Positions 35,785 to 43,953 of a stretch of DNA of 64,000 nt are shown here, one piece after another. The stretch comes from Streptomyces sp. SN-593 (lineage in GTDB: Bacteria > Actinomycetota > Actinomycetes > Streptomycetales > Streptomycetaceae). The translations under genes were made by a program, and so were the position numbers. The stretch lies in NCBI RefSeq assembly GCF_016756395.1, contig NZ_AP018365.1:5583001-5647000 (forward strand). Reading direction: 5' to 3'. Numbering within the stretch: position 1 is the first letter of the stretch; each line of letters begins with the position of its first letter. The notes below the pieces were generated by a model that ran no database searches, had not been told where the DNA came from, and saw only the letters and a program-made list of their open reading frames with translations.

Positions 35785-35832
35785 ACCCCGATCTGCCCGG
35801 GTACCCCGATCTTCCGGGGTTCCCCGGGGCCG
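35785..35832. repeat. Short direct repeats between convergent genes
   Basis: GGGTACCCCGATC occurs at about 35781-35793 and 35799-35811, followed by the related inverted stretch CCGGGGTTCCCCGG (35814-35827). The region lies between the stop of the 204-residue protein gene and the mrp stop; pairing among copies may act as terminator. Exact boundaries are approximate to a few bases. Confidence 0.4.
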
Positions 35833-35857
35833 GCGGGACCGACCCCGGGGAGACCGG

Positions 35858-37027
35858 TCAGAACTTGTTGCGGGGGGTGATCCCGAGGGACATCCCCGCC
35901 AGCCCGCGCGAGCGGTTCGTGAGCTTGCCGGCGATGCCCCGCAGCGCCGCGCCCGCCGGGGAGTCGGGCGCCGCGAGCGTCACCGGCGTGCCGTCGTCGC
36001 CGCCCTCCCGCAGCCGCACGTCGATCGGGATGCGGCCGAGCACGGGCACCGTCGTCCCGGTGGTGCGGGACAGCCCCTCGGCCACCCGGTCACCGCCGCC
36101 GGTGCCGAACACCTCGACGACCTCGTCGCAGTGCGGGCACGGCATGCCCGCCATGTTCTCCACGACGCCGACGATCTTCTGGTGGGTCTGCACGGCGATC
36201 GACCCGGCCCGCTCGGCGACCTCCGCCGCCGCCTGCTGCGGGGTGGTCACCACCAGGATCTCCGCGTTCGGCATGAGCTGCGCGACCGAGATCGCGATGT
36301 CGCCGGTGCCGGGCGGCAGGTCCAGCAGCAGGACGTCGAGGTCGCCCCAGTACACGTCCGCGAGGAACTGCTGGAGCGCGCGGTGCAGCATCGGCCCGCG
36401 CCACACCACCGGCGCGTTGCCCGGGGTGAACATGCCGATCGAGATGACCTTCACGCCGTTCGCCGACGGCGGCATGATCATGTTCTCGACCTGGGTGGGG
36501 CGGCCCTCCGCGCCGAGCATCCGCGGCACGCTGTGCCCGTAGATGTCCGCGTCGACCACGCCGACCTTCAGGCCGTCGGCGGCCATCGCGGCCGCGAGGT
36601 TGACCGTCACCGACGACTTGCCGACGCCGCCCTTGCCGGAGGCGACCGCGTAGACCCGGGTCAGCGAGCCGGGCTGGGCGAAGGGGATCTCCTTCTCGGC
36701 CTGGCCGCCGCGCAGCGAGGCCGCCAGCTCCCGGCGCTGCTCGTCGCTCATCACGTCCAGCTCGACCCGTACCGAGGTCACCCCGGCCACGCCCTCGACG
36801 GCGGCGGTGACCCGGCCGCTGATCTCGTCCCGCATCGGGCAGCCGGACACGGTGAGGTAGACGGTGACGGCGACGGAGCCGTCGTCGGCGATGTCCACGG
36901 ATTTCACCATGCCGAGCTCGGTGATCGGCTTGTGGATCTCCGGGTCGTCAACGGTCGCCAGGGCGGCGCGTACGGCGTCGTCGGTGGGGGTGCCGGTCGG
37001 AGTCGAACCGTGCAGAGCGGTAGCCAT
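35858..37027 (-). CDS. mrp: Mrp/NBP35 family ATP-binding Fe-S carrier protein
   Basis: A 389-residue protein with an N-terminal DUF59/MIP18 domain (DDPEIHKPITELGMVKSV, with SGCPMRDE) and a ParA-like P-loop domain (deviant Walker A ASGKGGVGKSS near residue 130). The C-x-x-C bridging motif (GMPCPHCDEV) for a shared [4Fe-4S] cluster is present. Such proteins hand Fe-S clusters to apo-enzymes. ATG at 37027 (MATALHG) is preferred over GTG at 37033, though neither has a good ribosome site, so a leaderless message is possible. Same order mrp then small membrane genes as mycobacteria. Confidence 0.94.
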   Translation of the reverse strand: MATALHGSTPTGTPTDDAVRAALATVDDPEIHKPITELGMVKSVDIADDGSVAVTVYLTVSGCPMRDEISGRVTAAVEGVAGVTSVRVELDVMSDEQRRELAASLRGGQAEKEIPFAQPGSLTRVYAVASGKGGVGKSSVTVNLAAAMAADGLKVGVVDADIYGHSVPRMLGAEGRPTQVENMIMPPSANGVKVISIGMFTPGNAPVVWRGPMLHRALQQFLADVYWGDLDVLLLDLPPGTGDIAISVAQLMPNAEILVVTTPQQAAAEVAERAGSIAVQTHQKIVGVVENMAGMPCPHCDEVVEVFGTGGGDRVAEGLSRTTGTTVPVLGRIPIDVRLREGGDDGTPVTLAAPDSPAGAALRGIAGKLTNRSRGLAGMSLGITPRNKF

Positions 37028-37060
37028 ACGCACGAGGATACGGCGGACCGGAGCGGCCCT

Positions 37061-37717
37061 TCAGCGGCCCCGGCCGTCGCCTTCGTCACGGGTCGGCCGC
37101 TGCCGGTCGGCGCCCTGTCGGCCGGTGCCGTGCCGGTCGGCGCCCTGCCGGCCGGTGCCGTGCCGCTCGGTGCCGTGCCGTTCGGATTCCTGGCGCCGCT
37201 CCTCGATCTCCTTGACCAGGTCCTGCAGCTCCGAGCGGATCCAGTCCCGGGTGGCGACCTCGCCCAGGCCCATCCGCAGCGCGGCCACCTCGCGGGTCAG
37301 GTACTCGGTGTCGGCGATGCTCCGCTCGTTCTGCTTGCGGTCCTGTTCGAGGTTCACCCGGTCCCGGTCGTCCTGCCGGTTCTGCGCGAGCAGGATCAGC
37401 GGCGCCGCGTAGGAGGCCTGGAGCGAGAGCATCAGGGTCAGGAAGATGAACGGGTAGTGGTCGAACTGGATGGCCCGCGGCGCGAAGACGTTCCACAGCA
37501 CCCAGACGATGATGATCACCGTCATCCAGACGATGAACCGCCCGGTGCCCAGGAACCGCGCCACCCGCTCGGAGAGCTTGCCGAACGCGTCCGGGTCGTA
37601 GGACGGCAGCAGGCTGCGGCGCGGCTCGCGCGGCTGGTCCAGCCGGTTCTTGCGGGGGCGCCCGGTCGCCGTCGCGCCCGAGGGGTGGCGCGTGCGCTCG
37701 CGCTCGTCAGCGGCCAT
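37061..37717 (-). CDS. DUF1003 membrane protein with C-terminal repeats
   Basis: A 218-residue protein with two transmembrane helices (about 60-80, FIVWMTVIIIVWVLWNVFA; 91-112, FIFLTLMLSLQASYAAPLIL) joined by a short loop, followed by the DUF1003 helix QNRQDDRDRVNLEQDRKQNE. The C-terminal 40 residues repeat the motif RHGT-x-RQGAD at least twice, with the DNA likewise repeated (37100-37190). The 5' end overlaps the MgtE-like gene by 11 nt. Function unknown; the family is common next to MgtE-type proteins. Confidence 0.88.
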   Translation of the reverse strand: MAADERERTRHPSGATATGRPRKNRLDQPREPRRSLLPSYDPDAFGKLSERVARFLGTGRFIVWMTVIIIVWVLWNVFAPRAIQFDHYPFIFLTLMLSLQASYAAPLILLAQNRQDDRDRVNLEQDRKQNERSIADTEYLTREVAALRMGLGEVATRDWIRSELQDLVKEIEERRQESERHGTERHGTGRQGADRHGTGRQGADRQRPTRDEGDGRGR

Positions 37718-39098
37718 CGGGTGCCTCCGCGCGCTCGTCCGCCCCGCGGCCGTCGGCGCCGTCGTCCGGCTCGGTACCGTCCTCAGCGCCGTAGGCCGCG
37801 GTCTCCCGCCAGTCGTCGGGCAGCAGGTGGTCCAGCACGTCGTCCACGGTCACCGCGCCCAGCAGCGAGCCGCTGTCGTCGACCACGGGCGCCGAGATCA
37901 TGTTGTACGTGGCCAGGAAGCTGGTCACCGACGGCAGCCCGGTGTCCGGCTCCAGCGGTTGCAGGTCGGTGTCCACGATCGAGCCGAGCAGCGTGAACGG
38001 CGGGTCGCGCAGCAGCCGCTGGAAGTGCACCAGGCCGAGGTACTTGCCGGTCGGGGTGTCGTCCGGCGGCCGGCACACGTACACCTGGGCGGCCAGCGCC
38101 GGGGACAGGTCGGGGTTGCGGATGCGGGCCAGCGCGTCGGCGACCGTCGCGTCCGGGCGCAGCACGATCGGCTCGGTCGTCATCAGCCCGCCCGCGGTGC
38201 GCTCCTCGTACGACAGCAGCCGCCGCACGCCCGCGGCCTCCTGGGGCTGCATCAGGGTGAGCAGGCGCTCCTGCTCGTCGGGCGGCAGCTCGGCGAGCAG
38301 GTCGGCGGCGTCGTCGGGGTCCATCGCCTCCAGCACGTCGGCGGCCCGCTCCTCCTTCAGCTTGCCGAGGATCTCCACCTGGTCGTCGTCCGGCAGCTCC
38401 TCCAGGACGTCGGCGAGCCGGTCGTCGTCGAGGGCGGCGGCCACCTCGCCGCGGCGCTTGGGCGACAGGTGGTGCAGCACGTTCGCCAGGTCGGCCGGGC
38501 GCAACTGCTCGAAGGTCGCCACCAGGTTCTCCGCGCCCTGGCCCTCCTCGGCGAGCGAGAACCCGCTGACCACCGACCAGTCCACGGTCAGCGCCTCGCC
38601 CCGGCGCCGCAGCGCCCTGCCCCTGCCGCGCCGGACGAAGACCTTGTCGATCTCCCAGTCCCGCCGGGAGGGCAGCTGCGTCATCGACACGTCGAGCACG
38701 GTGACCTCGACGGAGGGCGCCTGTCCGGCGGCGGAGCGGGCCGCGGCGGCGGGCGTCTCGGCGGGGGAGCCCGACTCGTCCGTGGCCAGCCGCACCCGGC
38801 GGTCCAGCAGCTCGCCCAGCACCAGCGTCTCGGTCGGCCGCTGCTCGAAGCGCCGCATGTTCACCACGCCGGTGGTGATGACCTGCCCGGACTCCACGCC
38901 GGTGACCCGCGTCATGGGCAGGAAGATCTGCCGCCGGCTGACCACCTCGACCACCAGGCCGAGCACCCGCGGCGGGCGACCGCGGACACGCAGCATCACG
39001 ACCACGTCGCGCACCCGTCCGACCTGGTCGCCGTTCGGATCGAAGACGGCGACCCCGGCCAGGTGCGAGACGAAGACCCGGGGGGCTCCTGCCGCCAT
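37707..39098 (-). CDS. Soluble MgtE-N/CBS protein with PRC-barrel-like N-terminus (Rv1232c-like)
   Basis: A 463-residue protein made of an N-terminal PRC-barrel-like segment (LAGVAVFDPNGDQVGRVRDVVVML, residues 10-80), a middle segment, an MgtE_N superhelix (about 205-310, with repeats such as ADVLEELPDDDQVEILGKL and ADVLEAMDPDDAADLLAELP) and a CBS pair (310-435). The membrane domain of true MgtE channels is absent, so it cannot carry Mg2+ itself. It may sense Mg2+ or nucleotide for the DUF1003 partner. ATG at 39098. Its 3' end overlaps the DUF1003 gene. Confidence 0.88.
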   Translation of the reverse strand: MAAGAPRVFVSHLAGVAVFDPNGDQVGRVRDVVVMLRVRGRPPRVLGLVVEVVSRRQIFLPMTRVTGVESGQVITTGVVNMRRFEQRPTETLVLGELLDRRVRLATDESGSPAETPAAAARSAAGQAPSVEVTVLDVSMTQLPSRRDWEIDKVFVRRGRGRALRRRGEALTVDWSVVSGFSLAEEGQGAENLVATFEQLRPADLANVLHHLSPKRRGEVAAALDDDRLADVLEELPDDDQVEILGKLKEERAADVLEAMDPDDAADLLAELPPDEQERLLTLMQPQEAAGVRRLLSYEERTAGGLMTTEPIVLRPDATVADALARIRNPDLSPALAAQVYVCRPPDDTPTGKYLGLVHFQRLLRDPPFTLLGSIVDTDLQPLEPDTGLPSVTSFLATYNMISAPVVDDSGSLLGAVTVDDVLDHLLPDDWRETAAYGAEDGTEPDDGADGRGADERAEAPDGR

Positions 39099-39285
39099 GT
39101 CGGTGGCCTCCTACGGTCCGCGGTGGGCTGCTCCGGTGGGCTGCTCCGGTGCCGGCGGGACGCACCCGCCGCACCGCCACAGGCTACTCCGGGCCGATCT
39201 TGCCCGCCCCGCGGGATGGTCCCCGGGAGTAACCCTGCGGTAGCTTCGGGGCGGCCCGCAGCCGCCGTCCCTGGAGGAACCACCC

Positions 39286-40008
39286 GTGCACCACGGCCGC
39301 AGGACACTCGCCGCCGCCCTGACCGTCCTCGGCGCGGGCGGCCTGCTCACCGGCTGCCTCGGCCTCGGCGGCGACCCCGACGCCGGCACCAACGGCGTCG
39401 GCAAGCTCCCGGCGGCGACCATCGAGCAGAAGGCGAAGTCCGCGGCCGCGGGAGCCACCGCGGTCCGGCTGGCCGGCACGGTGGTCAGCGGCGGCCGCAC
39501 CTACCGCCTCGACATGCGGCTGCGCGGCAACGGGGGCGTCGGCGAGGTCAGCAGCAAGGGCGACACCTTCCAACTGCTGCGCGTCGGCGACGACCTCTAC
39601 CTCAAGGCGGGAGCCGACTTCTACGGCGACGGCGGCACCGACGAGGACAGCAAGGCCGCGGCCCAGAAGCTCAACGGCAAGTACGTCAAGGTGCCCACCA
39701 CCGACCCGTCCTACCAGCAGTTCTCCGGGTTCACCGACAAGAAGACGCTGCTCGCCGACCTGTTCGTGCTCGACGGCGAGGTCAGGACCGGTGCCCACCG
39801 CAAGGTCGGCTCCACCAGGACCATCGCGCTGGACGGGTCCAAGGGCGGGTCCCTGGACATCTCCCTGAAGGGCTCGCCGTACCCGCTGCGCTACGAGCGG
39901 GCGGGCGACGCGGGCACGCTGACCCTCTCGGACTGGGGCCAGGACTTCACCCTCGCCGCCCCCGCCAAGTCCGAGGTGCTGGACTACGGCAAGACCGTCG
40001 GCAAGTAG
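39286..40008 (+). CDS. Lipoprotein of LppX/LprG-like appearance
   Basis: A 240-residue exported lipoprotein. Residues 1-24 form the signal, with LLTGC placing the lipid-modified Cys at residue 24. The mature part is a beta-rich domain (AVRLAGTVVSGGRTYRLDMRLRGNGGVGEV and DTFQLLRVGDDLYLKAG) resembling the half-barrel of LppX/LprG-type carriers. The GTG at 39286 has GGAGGAACC upstream. It is transcribed away from the MgtE-like gene. Ligand unknown. Confidence 0.85.
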   Translation: MHHGRRTLAAALTVLGAGGLLTGCLGLGGDPDAGTNGVGKLPAATIEQKAKSAAAGATAVRLAGTVVSGGRTYRLDMRLRGNGGVGEVSSKGDTFQLLRVGDDLYLKAGADFYGDGGTDEDSKAAAQKLNGKYVKVPTTDPSYQQFSGFTDKKTLLADLFVLDGEVRTGAHRKVGSTRTIALDGSKGGSLDISLKGSPYPLRYERAGDAGTLTLSDWGQDFTLAAPAKSEVLDYGKTVGK

Positions 40009-40034
40009 CGCGCGCCGCGCCCGGGCGGGGGCGG

Positions 40035-40583
40035 TCAGGTCCGGCGGCGCCGGGCCAGCAGCTTCGGCAGGCCCGCGGGAGCCGGCCGGCGGGTGGTCGC
40101 GGAGGTGGCGGGGGGCACGGCGGCGCCCGAGGAGTCCGGCATCGCGCCCGGGTGCTCCGGCACGCTCCCGGTCGGCGCCAGCCGGAAGACCCGGCACTCG
40201 GCCGCCCACCGCGACGGCACCGCCTCGGCGTCGACCGCGTTCAGCCGCTTGCCCTTCAGCTCGGCGACGGCCGCCTCCCAGGGCTCGCCGTGCGGCGCCA
40301 GCACCTCCACCCGCGCCGACCAGGTGACCAGCCGGCCGCCCTTGTCCTTGCTGCGGGCGGTCACGGTCGCCGTGCCGCCGTCCGCCAGGTCCGGCACCGG
40401 CTGCTCGCCGGGCCCGGCGACCAGGTGCAGGCCCCCGTCCAGCCACAGGTGCCACACGGCCTGGCCGTTGACCCAGACCAGCCCGGACTTCTTCGCGGCC
40501 TCCTCCACCAGCGCGGCCAGTTCCTCGTCGGCGGAGGGCTCGGCGGACGGCGCGGGGGAGGGCTGCGTGGACGGCGTCGACAT
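40035..40583 (-). CDS. Hypothetical protein of 182 residues downstream of a DMT transporter
   Basis: I do not recognise a family with certainty. The folded part (about residues 20-135) has the pattern VNGQAVWHLWLDGGLHLVAGPGEQ then ATVTARSKDKGGRLVTWSARVEVL, faintly like a flavin split-barrel, followed by a Pro/Ala tail and basic end LLARRRRT. No signal or membrane segment. It begins 9 nt after the stop of the EamA-type gene and so belongs to the same operon. Confidence 0.7.
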   Translation of the reverse strand: MSTPSTQPSPAPSAEPSADEELAALVEEAAKKSGLVWVNGQAVWHLWLDGGLHLVAGPGEQPVPDLADGGTATVTARSKDKGGRLVTWSARVEVLAPHGEPWEAAVAELKGKRLNAVDAEAVPSRWAAECRVFRLAPTGSVPEHPGAMPDSSGAAVPPATSATTRRPAPAGLPKLLARRRRT

Positions 40584-40592
40584 GTGCCCAGG

Positions 40593-41528
40593 CTAGCGGC
40601 GGCGGTCGGCGAGGATCACGAGGGCCAGCCCCCCGAGGATCACCGCGAGCGCCGGGTAGGCGGCCGCCGGCGGGGTCTGGCCGAGCCACAGGCCCGCGAT
40701 CAGCGCGGCACCCGGGGTCTCCAGCAGGATCGCGGTCGAGGTGGTGGACGGTCCCAGGCCGCGCACCACCCGGTTCAGCAGCGAGTGCCCCAGCAGTTGC
40801 GCCGCGACCGTCAGCGCCGCGATCTTCAGCCAGGTCCGCCCGTCGTACCCGCCCAGCGCCGACCCGGAGACCAGGCACGCGCACAGCAGCGCCACCGCCG
40901 TGGTCGTGTAGCAGACGAAGGTGTAGGCGGTGGTCGTCGCGGTGCGCCGCACCTCGGAGCCGAGCAGCATGTAGACCGCCGCGGCGAGCCCGGCGCCGAG
41001 CGCCAGCGCGTCGCCGGCCAGGGCCCGCCCGTCGGTCGACAGGTCGAGTCCGGTGAGGATCAGCACGCCGACGACGGCGAGCGCGGTGCCGCCCCACACC
41101 AGCCGGGGCGGGCGGTGGCCGCGCAGCCGCAGGATCAGCGTGGTCCAGATCGGGGTGGTGGTGACCAGCGCGGTCGAGGTGGCCACCGACGTCATGCCCA
41201 GGCTGGGCAGCCACAACCCGAAGTGCGCGGCCAGCACCAGCCCGGCGAGCACCGACAGGCCGGTCGCCCGCCGGCCCATCCGCCGCAGTTCGCCCCGGTG
41301 CCGCCACAGCGCCACCGGGGTGAGCACCCCCACCGCCATCGCGTTGCGCCAGAAGGCGATCGCCAGCGCGGGGGCGGCCGTGGCCGCTATCAGCGGCGCG
41401 GACAGCGACACCCCGGAGATCGCCACGGCCAGCAGCGCCAGGTCCACCCCGCGCCCGCCCTCGGACGCGCCCGCCTGTGCCGTCGACGCGGCGGCGGGTC
41501 GGGCGGCGGTCTGCTCGGGAGTGGTCAC
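40593..41528 (-). CDS. EamA/DMT family transporter
   Basis: A 311-residue membrane protein with about ten hydrophobic helices in two EamA repeats (first ends near LSTDGR at about residue 150). GTG at 41528 gives a polar N-terminus VTTPEQTAARPAAAS; an earlier in-frame start at 41588 adds Cys- and Gly-rich residues and is less likely. The family exports amino acids, nucleobases or other metabolites; substrate cannot be told. It lies 99 nt after the corA stop on the same strand. Confidence 0.88.
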   Translation of the reverse strand: MTTPEQTAARPAAASTAQAGASEGGRGVDLALLAVAISGVSLSAPLIAATAAPALAIAFWRNAMAVGVLTPVALWRHRGELRRMGRRATGLSVLAGLVLAAHFGLWLPSLGMTSVATSTALVTTTPIWTTLILRLRGHRPPRLVWGGTALAVVGVLILTGLDLSTDGRALAGDALALGAGLAAAVYMLLGSEVRRTATTTAYTFVCYTTTAVALLCACLVSGSALGGYDGRTWLKIAALTVAAQLLGHSLLNRVVRGLGPSTTSTAILLETPGAALIAGLWLGQTPPAAAYPALAVILGGLALVILADRRR

Positions 41529-41627
41529 CGCACAAGCGTACGGAACGTCCCCGCCCTTCCGGCACCCGCCGGGTCCGACCGGACACACCGGCCGCGCGGC
41601 CGGGGCAGGCGCTGGGGCAGGCCCCGG

Positions 41628-42773
41628 CTAGAGCCAGCCGTTGCGGCGGAACCCGCGGTGGATCGCGTAGCAGATGGCCAGGATCGAGGCGAGCACCACC
41701 GGGTAGCTGTACGTCCAGCCGAGTTCGGGCATGTGCTTGAAGTTCATGCCGTACACGCCGGTGATCATCGTCGGCACCGCCAGGATCGCGGCCCACGCGG
41801 TGATCTTGCGCATGTCCTCGTTCTGGACGACGGTGGCCTGCGCGAGGTTCGCCTGGAGAATCGAGTTGAGCAGGTCGTCGAAGCCGGTGACCTGCTCGTG
41901 CACCCGCGCGACGTGGTCGGCCACGTCGCGGAAGTACTTCTGGATCTCCGGGTCGATCAGCCGCATCGGCCGCTCGCCGAGCAACTGCATGGGCCGCAGC
42001 AGCGGGGAGACCGCCCGCTTGAACTCCAGCACCTCCCGCTTGAGCTGGTAGATCCGCCCGGCGTCGCCACCGCGCGAGGTCTTCCCGTTGTGCGCGGAGA
42101 AGACGTCGATCTCCACCTCGTCGATGTCGTCCTGCACCGCCTCGGAGACCGCGAGGTAGTCGTCCACCACCCGGTCGGCGATCGCGTGCAGCACCGCGGA
42201 GGGTCCCTTGGCCAGCAGCTCCGGGTCGTCCTCCAGCCGGTGCCGCAGCGCGCGCAGCGACCCGTGGCCGCCGTGCCGGACGGTGATCACGAAGTACCGG
42301 CCGGTGAAGACCATCACCTCGCCGCTCTCCACCACCTCGCTGGTGGAGGTGAGTTCGGCGTGCTCGACGTAGCGGATGGTCTTGAAGACGGCGAACAGCG
42401 AGTTGTCGTACCGCTCCAGCTTCGGCCGCTGGTGGGCGTGGACGGCGTCCTCCACCGCCAGCGGGTGCAGGTCGAACTCCTCGGCGATGCCGGCGAACTC
42501 CTGCTCGGTGGGTTCGTGCAGCCCGATCCACACGAAGCCGTCGCTGCCGTCGCACTGCGCCCCGGTCCGCCCGGCGCGCACCGCGTCCAGCGCCGAGCGC
42601 AGGTCCGTGGCGTCGTCGTGGCGCACGCCGTCGCGGTAGACCGCGCAGTCCACGATCGCACTGGTCGGGTGCGGGGCGCGGGCGGGTTCGTACTCGTACG
42701 TCGTGGTGGACCTGCGGAGGGTCGGTCGCAGGGCGGGGCGCACGACTGCACGCAGGTCGCGGATCATCGACAT
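41628..42773 (-). CDS. corA: Magnesium/cobalt transport protein CorA
   Basis: A 381-residue Mg2+ channel subunit. The large N-terminal cytoplasmic domain is followed by two C-terminal helices; the selectivity motif YGMNF precedes the last periplasmic loop, and the C-terminus FRRNGWL is basic as usual. It assembles as a pentamer in the membrane. ATG at 42773 has AAGGAG 6 nt upstream and is preferred to the GTG at 42788. A leader of several hundred nt with hairpins and short reading frames lies upstream. Confidence 0.95.
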   Translation of the reverse strand: MSMIRDLRAVVRPALRPTLRRSTTTYEYEPARAPHPTSAIVDCAVYRDGVRHDDATDLRSALDAVRAGRTGAQCDGSDGFVWIGLHEPTEQEFAGIAEEFDLHPLAVEDAVHAHQRPKLERYDNSLFAVFKTIRYVEHAELTSTSEVVESGEVMVFTGRYFVITVRHGGHGSLRALRHRLEDDPELLAKGPSAVLHAIADRVVDDYLAVSEAVQDDIDEVEIDVFSAHNGKTSRGGDAGRIYQLKREVLEFKRAVSPLLRPMQLLGERPMRLIDPEIQKYFRDVADHVARVHEQVTGFDDLLNSILQANLAQATVVQNEDMRKITAWAAILAVPTMITGVYGMNFKHMPELGWTYSYPVVLASILAICYAIHRGFRRNGWL

Positions 42774-43001
42774 GGCAAGCTCCTTCACGGACTGGCCGAC
42801 GGCATGGCGCCGCGCTGAAATGCGGATCAGGGCGTGGTGATCGCAGGCAGTTCAGGGCGCTCTTCCGCTGCGGCGGGCTCCGCGGGAGCTGGGGTCTGCG
42901 CACCCGGACGGGGTGCGGAGGACCGTGACTCGTCGATGTGGCGCGTTTCGGGCCCGGTCAGCCGGGTAAGGAACGCGGGACGTGCGAGTACGGCGGGGAA
43001 C

Positions 43002-43061
43002 TCAGCGCGCGAAACGGCATACGGAAGAGCTGCCGGTACTGCACGGTCGACTCGGATCCAT
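43002..43061 (-). CDS. Possible corA leader peptide, 19 codons
   Basis: The frame reads MDPSRPCSTGSSSVCRFAR and stops with TGA. The strong GGAGGAGG element lies 11 nt before its ATG, a bit far. Ser and Cys codons dominate. It is overlapped in another frame by a 20- to 28-codon frame with five Pro codons and one TTA codon, ending at 42958. Whether either is translated is unknown; proteins this short cannot be judged by codon bias. Confidence 0.3.
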   Translation of the reverse strand: MDPSRPCSTGSSSVCRFAR

Positions 43062-43161
43062 GTCAGTCCCCACCTCCTCCGGTCGATCCCCGCTGGGGGA
43101 TGTCCTTGGTGCGCGAGTGAACGCCCTACCTTAGCAAGCCCGAGGACCTCCTCGGTGCCGC

Positions 43162-43189
43162 CTTACCGGTTCTGTACGCGTTCTATGCT
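43162..43189 (+). promoter_or_regulatory. Promoter of the SUFU-type gene, probably leaderless
   Basis: TATGCT at 43184-43189 lies 7 nt before the ATG at 43196, with CTTACC at 43162-43167 as weak -35 (16-nt spacer). Transcription would begin at or next to the ATG, and no ribosome site is present. Confidence 0.45.
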
Positions 43190-43195
43190 CGCCGT

Positions 43196-43783
43196 ATGGC
43201 TGATGTTCCGGCGCTCGTCGAGGCGCGGCTGTCCGAGACCTTCGGGGCGCCCGACGCCCGCGCCGCGGTCACCTTCGTGGGCACCGACCGGATCGAGGTG
43301 CTCCGCTTCACCGCCGGCGACCTGGTGCGCTACGCCACGCTCGGGATGTCCGCGCAGCCGATGGCCGACCCGCTGGCCACCGTGGCGGACCCGCTGCGCG
43401 GGCCGCGCGCCGAACTGGTGCTCACCGTCCGGGCGGGGCTCGCCCGCACCGACGAGGTGCTACGGCCGCTGGCGGTGTTCGCCGCCTCCCCGCAGGTGGA
43501 GGGCGTGGTCGTCGCGCCCGGCGGCTCCCTGGACGCCACCGAGCCGCTGTGGCCCGGCGCCCCCTTTCGCGCGGTGCTCGTCGCCGAGCCCGGCGGTCTG
43601 GTGCCGGACCTCCCGCTGCCCGATCCCCTCGACCCGGTCCGCTTCCTCCCGCTGCTCCCGATGACGCCCGCGGAGGCCGCCTGGAAGCGGGTGCACGGCG
43701 CCGCCGCGCTCCAGGACCGCTGGCTCGCCCGGCAGACGGACCTGCGCGACCCCCTCAGGAAAGCGGTGGACCTGGCCACCTGA
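43196..43783 (+). CDS. Suppressor-of-fused (SUFU) domain protein
   Basis: A 195-residue protein of the bacterial SUFU-like family: LVEARLSETFGAPDARAAVTF at the start, then LVRYATLGMSAQPM, LRGPRAELVLTVRAG, and a central region ending DPVRFLPLLPMTPAEAAWKRVHGAAAL. The bacterial members are cytosolic and of unknown role; some serve as immunity proteins, but nothing toxin-like is next to it. It is conserved beside corA in streptomycetes as far as I can recall. ATG at 43196 without a ribosome site. Confidence 0.82.
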   Translation: MADVPALVEARLSETFGAPDARAAVTFVGTDRIEVLRFTAGDLVRYATLGMSAQPMADPLATVADPLRGPRAELVLTVRAGLARTDEVLRPLAVFAASPQVEGVVVAPGGSLDATEPLWPGAPFRAVLVAEPGGLVPDLPLPDPLDPVRFLPLLPMTPAEAAWKRVHGAAALQDRWLARQTDLRDPLRKAVDLAT

Positions 43784-43953
43784 GGGCTGTTCCGGGGCCC
43801 GCGCCGCCGCGGCGATGCCTCGCGGCTACGGGGCCGGGGCGGGGTGCGGGTCCGCGCGACCACGTCCTCGCCCGTCGGCGGCGCCGGGAACGGGGGTCCG
43901 GACGGGTGATCGTCCTTGACGCGGGGGAGGGGCCAGGAGGAACGTGGTGATTC

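Larger units (their letters stand above)
42774..43195 (-). promoter_or_regulatory. Long corA leader with hairpins and short reading frames
   Basis: This 422-nt gap holds no full gene. On the minus strand it contains a 6-bp hairpin at 43086-43101 (ATCCCC/GGGGAT), a ribosome-like GGAGGAGGT at 43072-43080, a 19-codon frame (43002-43061), an overlapping Pro-rich frame that may begin at GTG 43044 or ATG 43020 and stops at 42958, and a 6-bp hairpin GCACCC/GGGTGC at 42900-42916. The other end also carries the promoter of the SUFU-type gene. Short translated leaders control corA and mgtA in enterobacteria; here this is only a model. Confidence 0.45.

Noticed and set aside
37707-39098. MgtE magnesium channel
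   Set aside because: The protein has MgtE-N and CBS domains but no transmembrane helices, so it cannot be a channel.
37650-42818. A 1722-codon open frame on the plus strand across several minus-strand genes
   Set aside because: It is antisense to mgtE-like, EamA, corA and other genes with clear family motifs; its length follows from strong G/C bias in third positions and its composition (Arg, Gly, His, Val) is that of a shadow frame.
39184-42903. A 1239-codon open frame on the minus strand in the corA region
   Set aside because: It runs in another frame over corA and the EamA gene and antisense to the lipoprotein gene; no domain can be recognised in it.
43196-43783. SUFU-domain protein as immunity protein of a polymorphic toxin
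   Set aside because: No toxin or secretion gene is adjacent, and the gene lies in a conserved housekeeping neighbourhood.
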